Source of the DNA: Massilia sp.
GTDB taxonomy: Bacteria > Pseudomonadota > Gammaproteobacteria > Burkholderiales > Burkholderiaceae_D
DNA length: 7,239 nt
Assembly (NCBI GenBank): GCA_003484545.1
Contig: DNCF01000394.1
Location: 1 to 7,239 of the forward strand
Reading direction: 5' to 3'
The translations under genes were made by a program, and so were the position numbers. Shown piece by piece: positions 6,638 through 7,239 of the stretch. Each line of letters begins with the position of its first letter. Positions within the stretch are counted from its first letter, which is position 1. A model generated the notes under the pieces. It saw only the letters and a list, made by a program, of their open reading frames with translations, was not told where the DNA came from and made no database searches.

Positions 6638-7239
6638 TCAGAGCAACCTTCCCAGGTCATTGAAGACGGCGAGCGCCATCAGCATGAACAGCAGGCCTAC
6701 CCCTGCGCGTTGAGCGAATGCCTGGATTCGCTCGGACAGGGGACGCCCGGTCAAAACTTCCAGCGAATAATACAGCAAATGGCCACCATCCAGCACTGGA
6801 ATTGGTAACAGATTCATTACACCCAGGCTCACGCTGACCACCGCGATAAAGCCCAAAAACGTCGCGAGGCCCATGCGCGCTGTCTGTCCGGCATAGTCGG
6901 CAATGGTCAGCGGACCGGTCACGTTCTTCAGCGAAGCCTGGCCGGTGACGATCTTGCCGATCATCTTGAAGGTCAGCGCCGTCATCTCCCAGGTGCGGCG
7001 CGCGCCCTTTGCCAGCGCCTCGACCGGGCCGTCCTGCACGGTGACAAAATCGACGGCAGGCGCCAGCTGGACCTGGGCCACGCCCTGCCCTTTCGGGTCG
7101 CGCTCCGGCGTGAGCGGCAGCGTGATGGCGGCGCCGTCACGGCGCACCCGCAGCTGCAGCGCGCGCTCGGGCGCGGCGCGCACGGTGCGCACGAAGTCGC
7201 CCGCGTCGCGCAGGGCCTTGCCGTCGACGGCTTCGATCA
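6638..7239 (-). CDS. rseP: RIP metalloprotease RseP (site-2 protease), C-terminal part
   Basis: RseP is an inner-membrane zinc protease. In E. coli it makes the intramembrane cut in the anti-sigma factor RseA, releasing sigma-E in response to misfolded outer-membrane proteins, and it also clears signal-peptide remnants. The window holds the last 199 residues of a protein normally about 450 long; the N-terminal HExxH zinc motif and first PDZ domain lie beyond the edge. The fragment opens inside the second PDZ domain (IEAVDGKALRDAGDFV). It then has the membrane-associated segment LKNVTGPLTIADYAG (about 104-118), a transmembrane segment at about 123-142, the second active-site motif NLLPIPVLDGGH (142-153) whose Asp is the third zinc ligand, and a last transmembrane helix at about 178-198. 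All catalytic features expected in this half are present. It ends 66 nt before bamA, the conserved neighbour. The protease family is certain; the substrate in this organism is inferred. Confidence 0.96.
   Translation of the reverse strand, partial: IEAVDGKALRDAGDFVRTVRAAPERALQLRVRRDGAAITLPLTPERDPKGQGVAQVQLAPAVDFVTVQDGPVEALAKGARRTWEMTALTFKMIGKIVTGQASLKNVTGPLTIADYAGQTARMGLATFLGFIAVVSVSLGVMNLLPIPVLDGGHLLYYSLEVLTGRPLSERIQAFAQRAGVGLLFMLMALAVFNDLGRLL

Noticed and set aside
1..7239. The possibility that the window hides an undescribed system, mobile element or defence island.
   Set aside because: Every gene fits a known conserved family in its standard order. No foreign-composition segment, transposase, direct-repeat array, integration site or unexplained coding gap was seen.

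Overview
The window is one tightly packed, single-direction gene block, all on the minus strand. In transcription order (right to left) it reads rseP (3' part) - bamA - skp/ompH - lpxD - fabZ - lpxA - lpxB - rnhB (5' end). This is the conserved proteobacterial envelope-biogenesis cluster, in the same order as in Escherichia coli (rseP-bamA-skp-lpxD-fabZ-lpxA-lpxB-rnhB). The DNA is strongly GC-rich with GC-ending codons. The proteins look betaproteobacterial, most likely Burkholderiales and plausibly Oxalobacteraceae (Massilia-like). That placement is an inference from composition, gene order and protein character, not from a database search.

Layout: 7239-6638 is the C-terminal half of the site-2 protease RseP. 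A 66-nt gap (6637-6572) leads to bamA (6571-4214), the outer-membrane assembly pore. After a 36-nt gap with a good ribosome binding site comes the periplasmic chaperone skp (4177-3665). lpxD (3660-2584) starts 4 nt later on a TTG codon. fabZ (2594-2094) overlaps lpxD by 11 nt. lpxA (2067-1279) follows after 26 nt with a clear ribosome binding site. lpxB most likely starts at a GTG (1295) that overlaps lpxA by 17 nt, and ends at 120 in an ATGA overlap with rnhB (123 to the window edge).

The genes work together. FabZ dehydrates 3-hydroxyacyl-ACP, the same intermediate that LpxA and LpxD use to acylate UDP-GlcNAc, and LpxB condenses the products into the lipid A disaccharide. Skp and BamA deliver and insert outer-membrane proteins, and RseP belongs to the envelope-stress pathway that monitors this process. 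RnhB is a nucleic-acid enzyme carried along by conserved gene order.

No tRNA, rRNA, CRISPR array, insertion sequence, phage gene, convincing terminator or accessory island was seen, and no stretch over 300 bases lacks a gene. I found no evidence of an undescribed system; this is a core housekeeping region. The points most worth checking are a methionine at the LpxA acyl-chain 'ruler' position (predicting C10 lipid A acyl chains), an unusual substitution in the RnhB GRG motif region at the window edge, and three start-codon questions.
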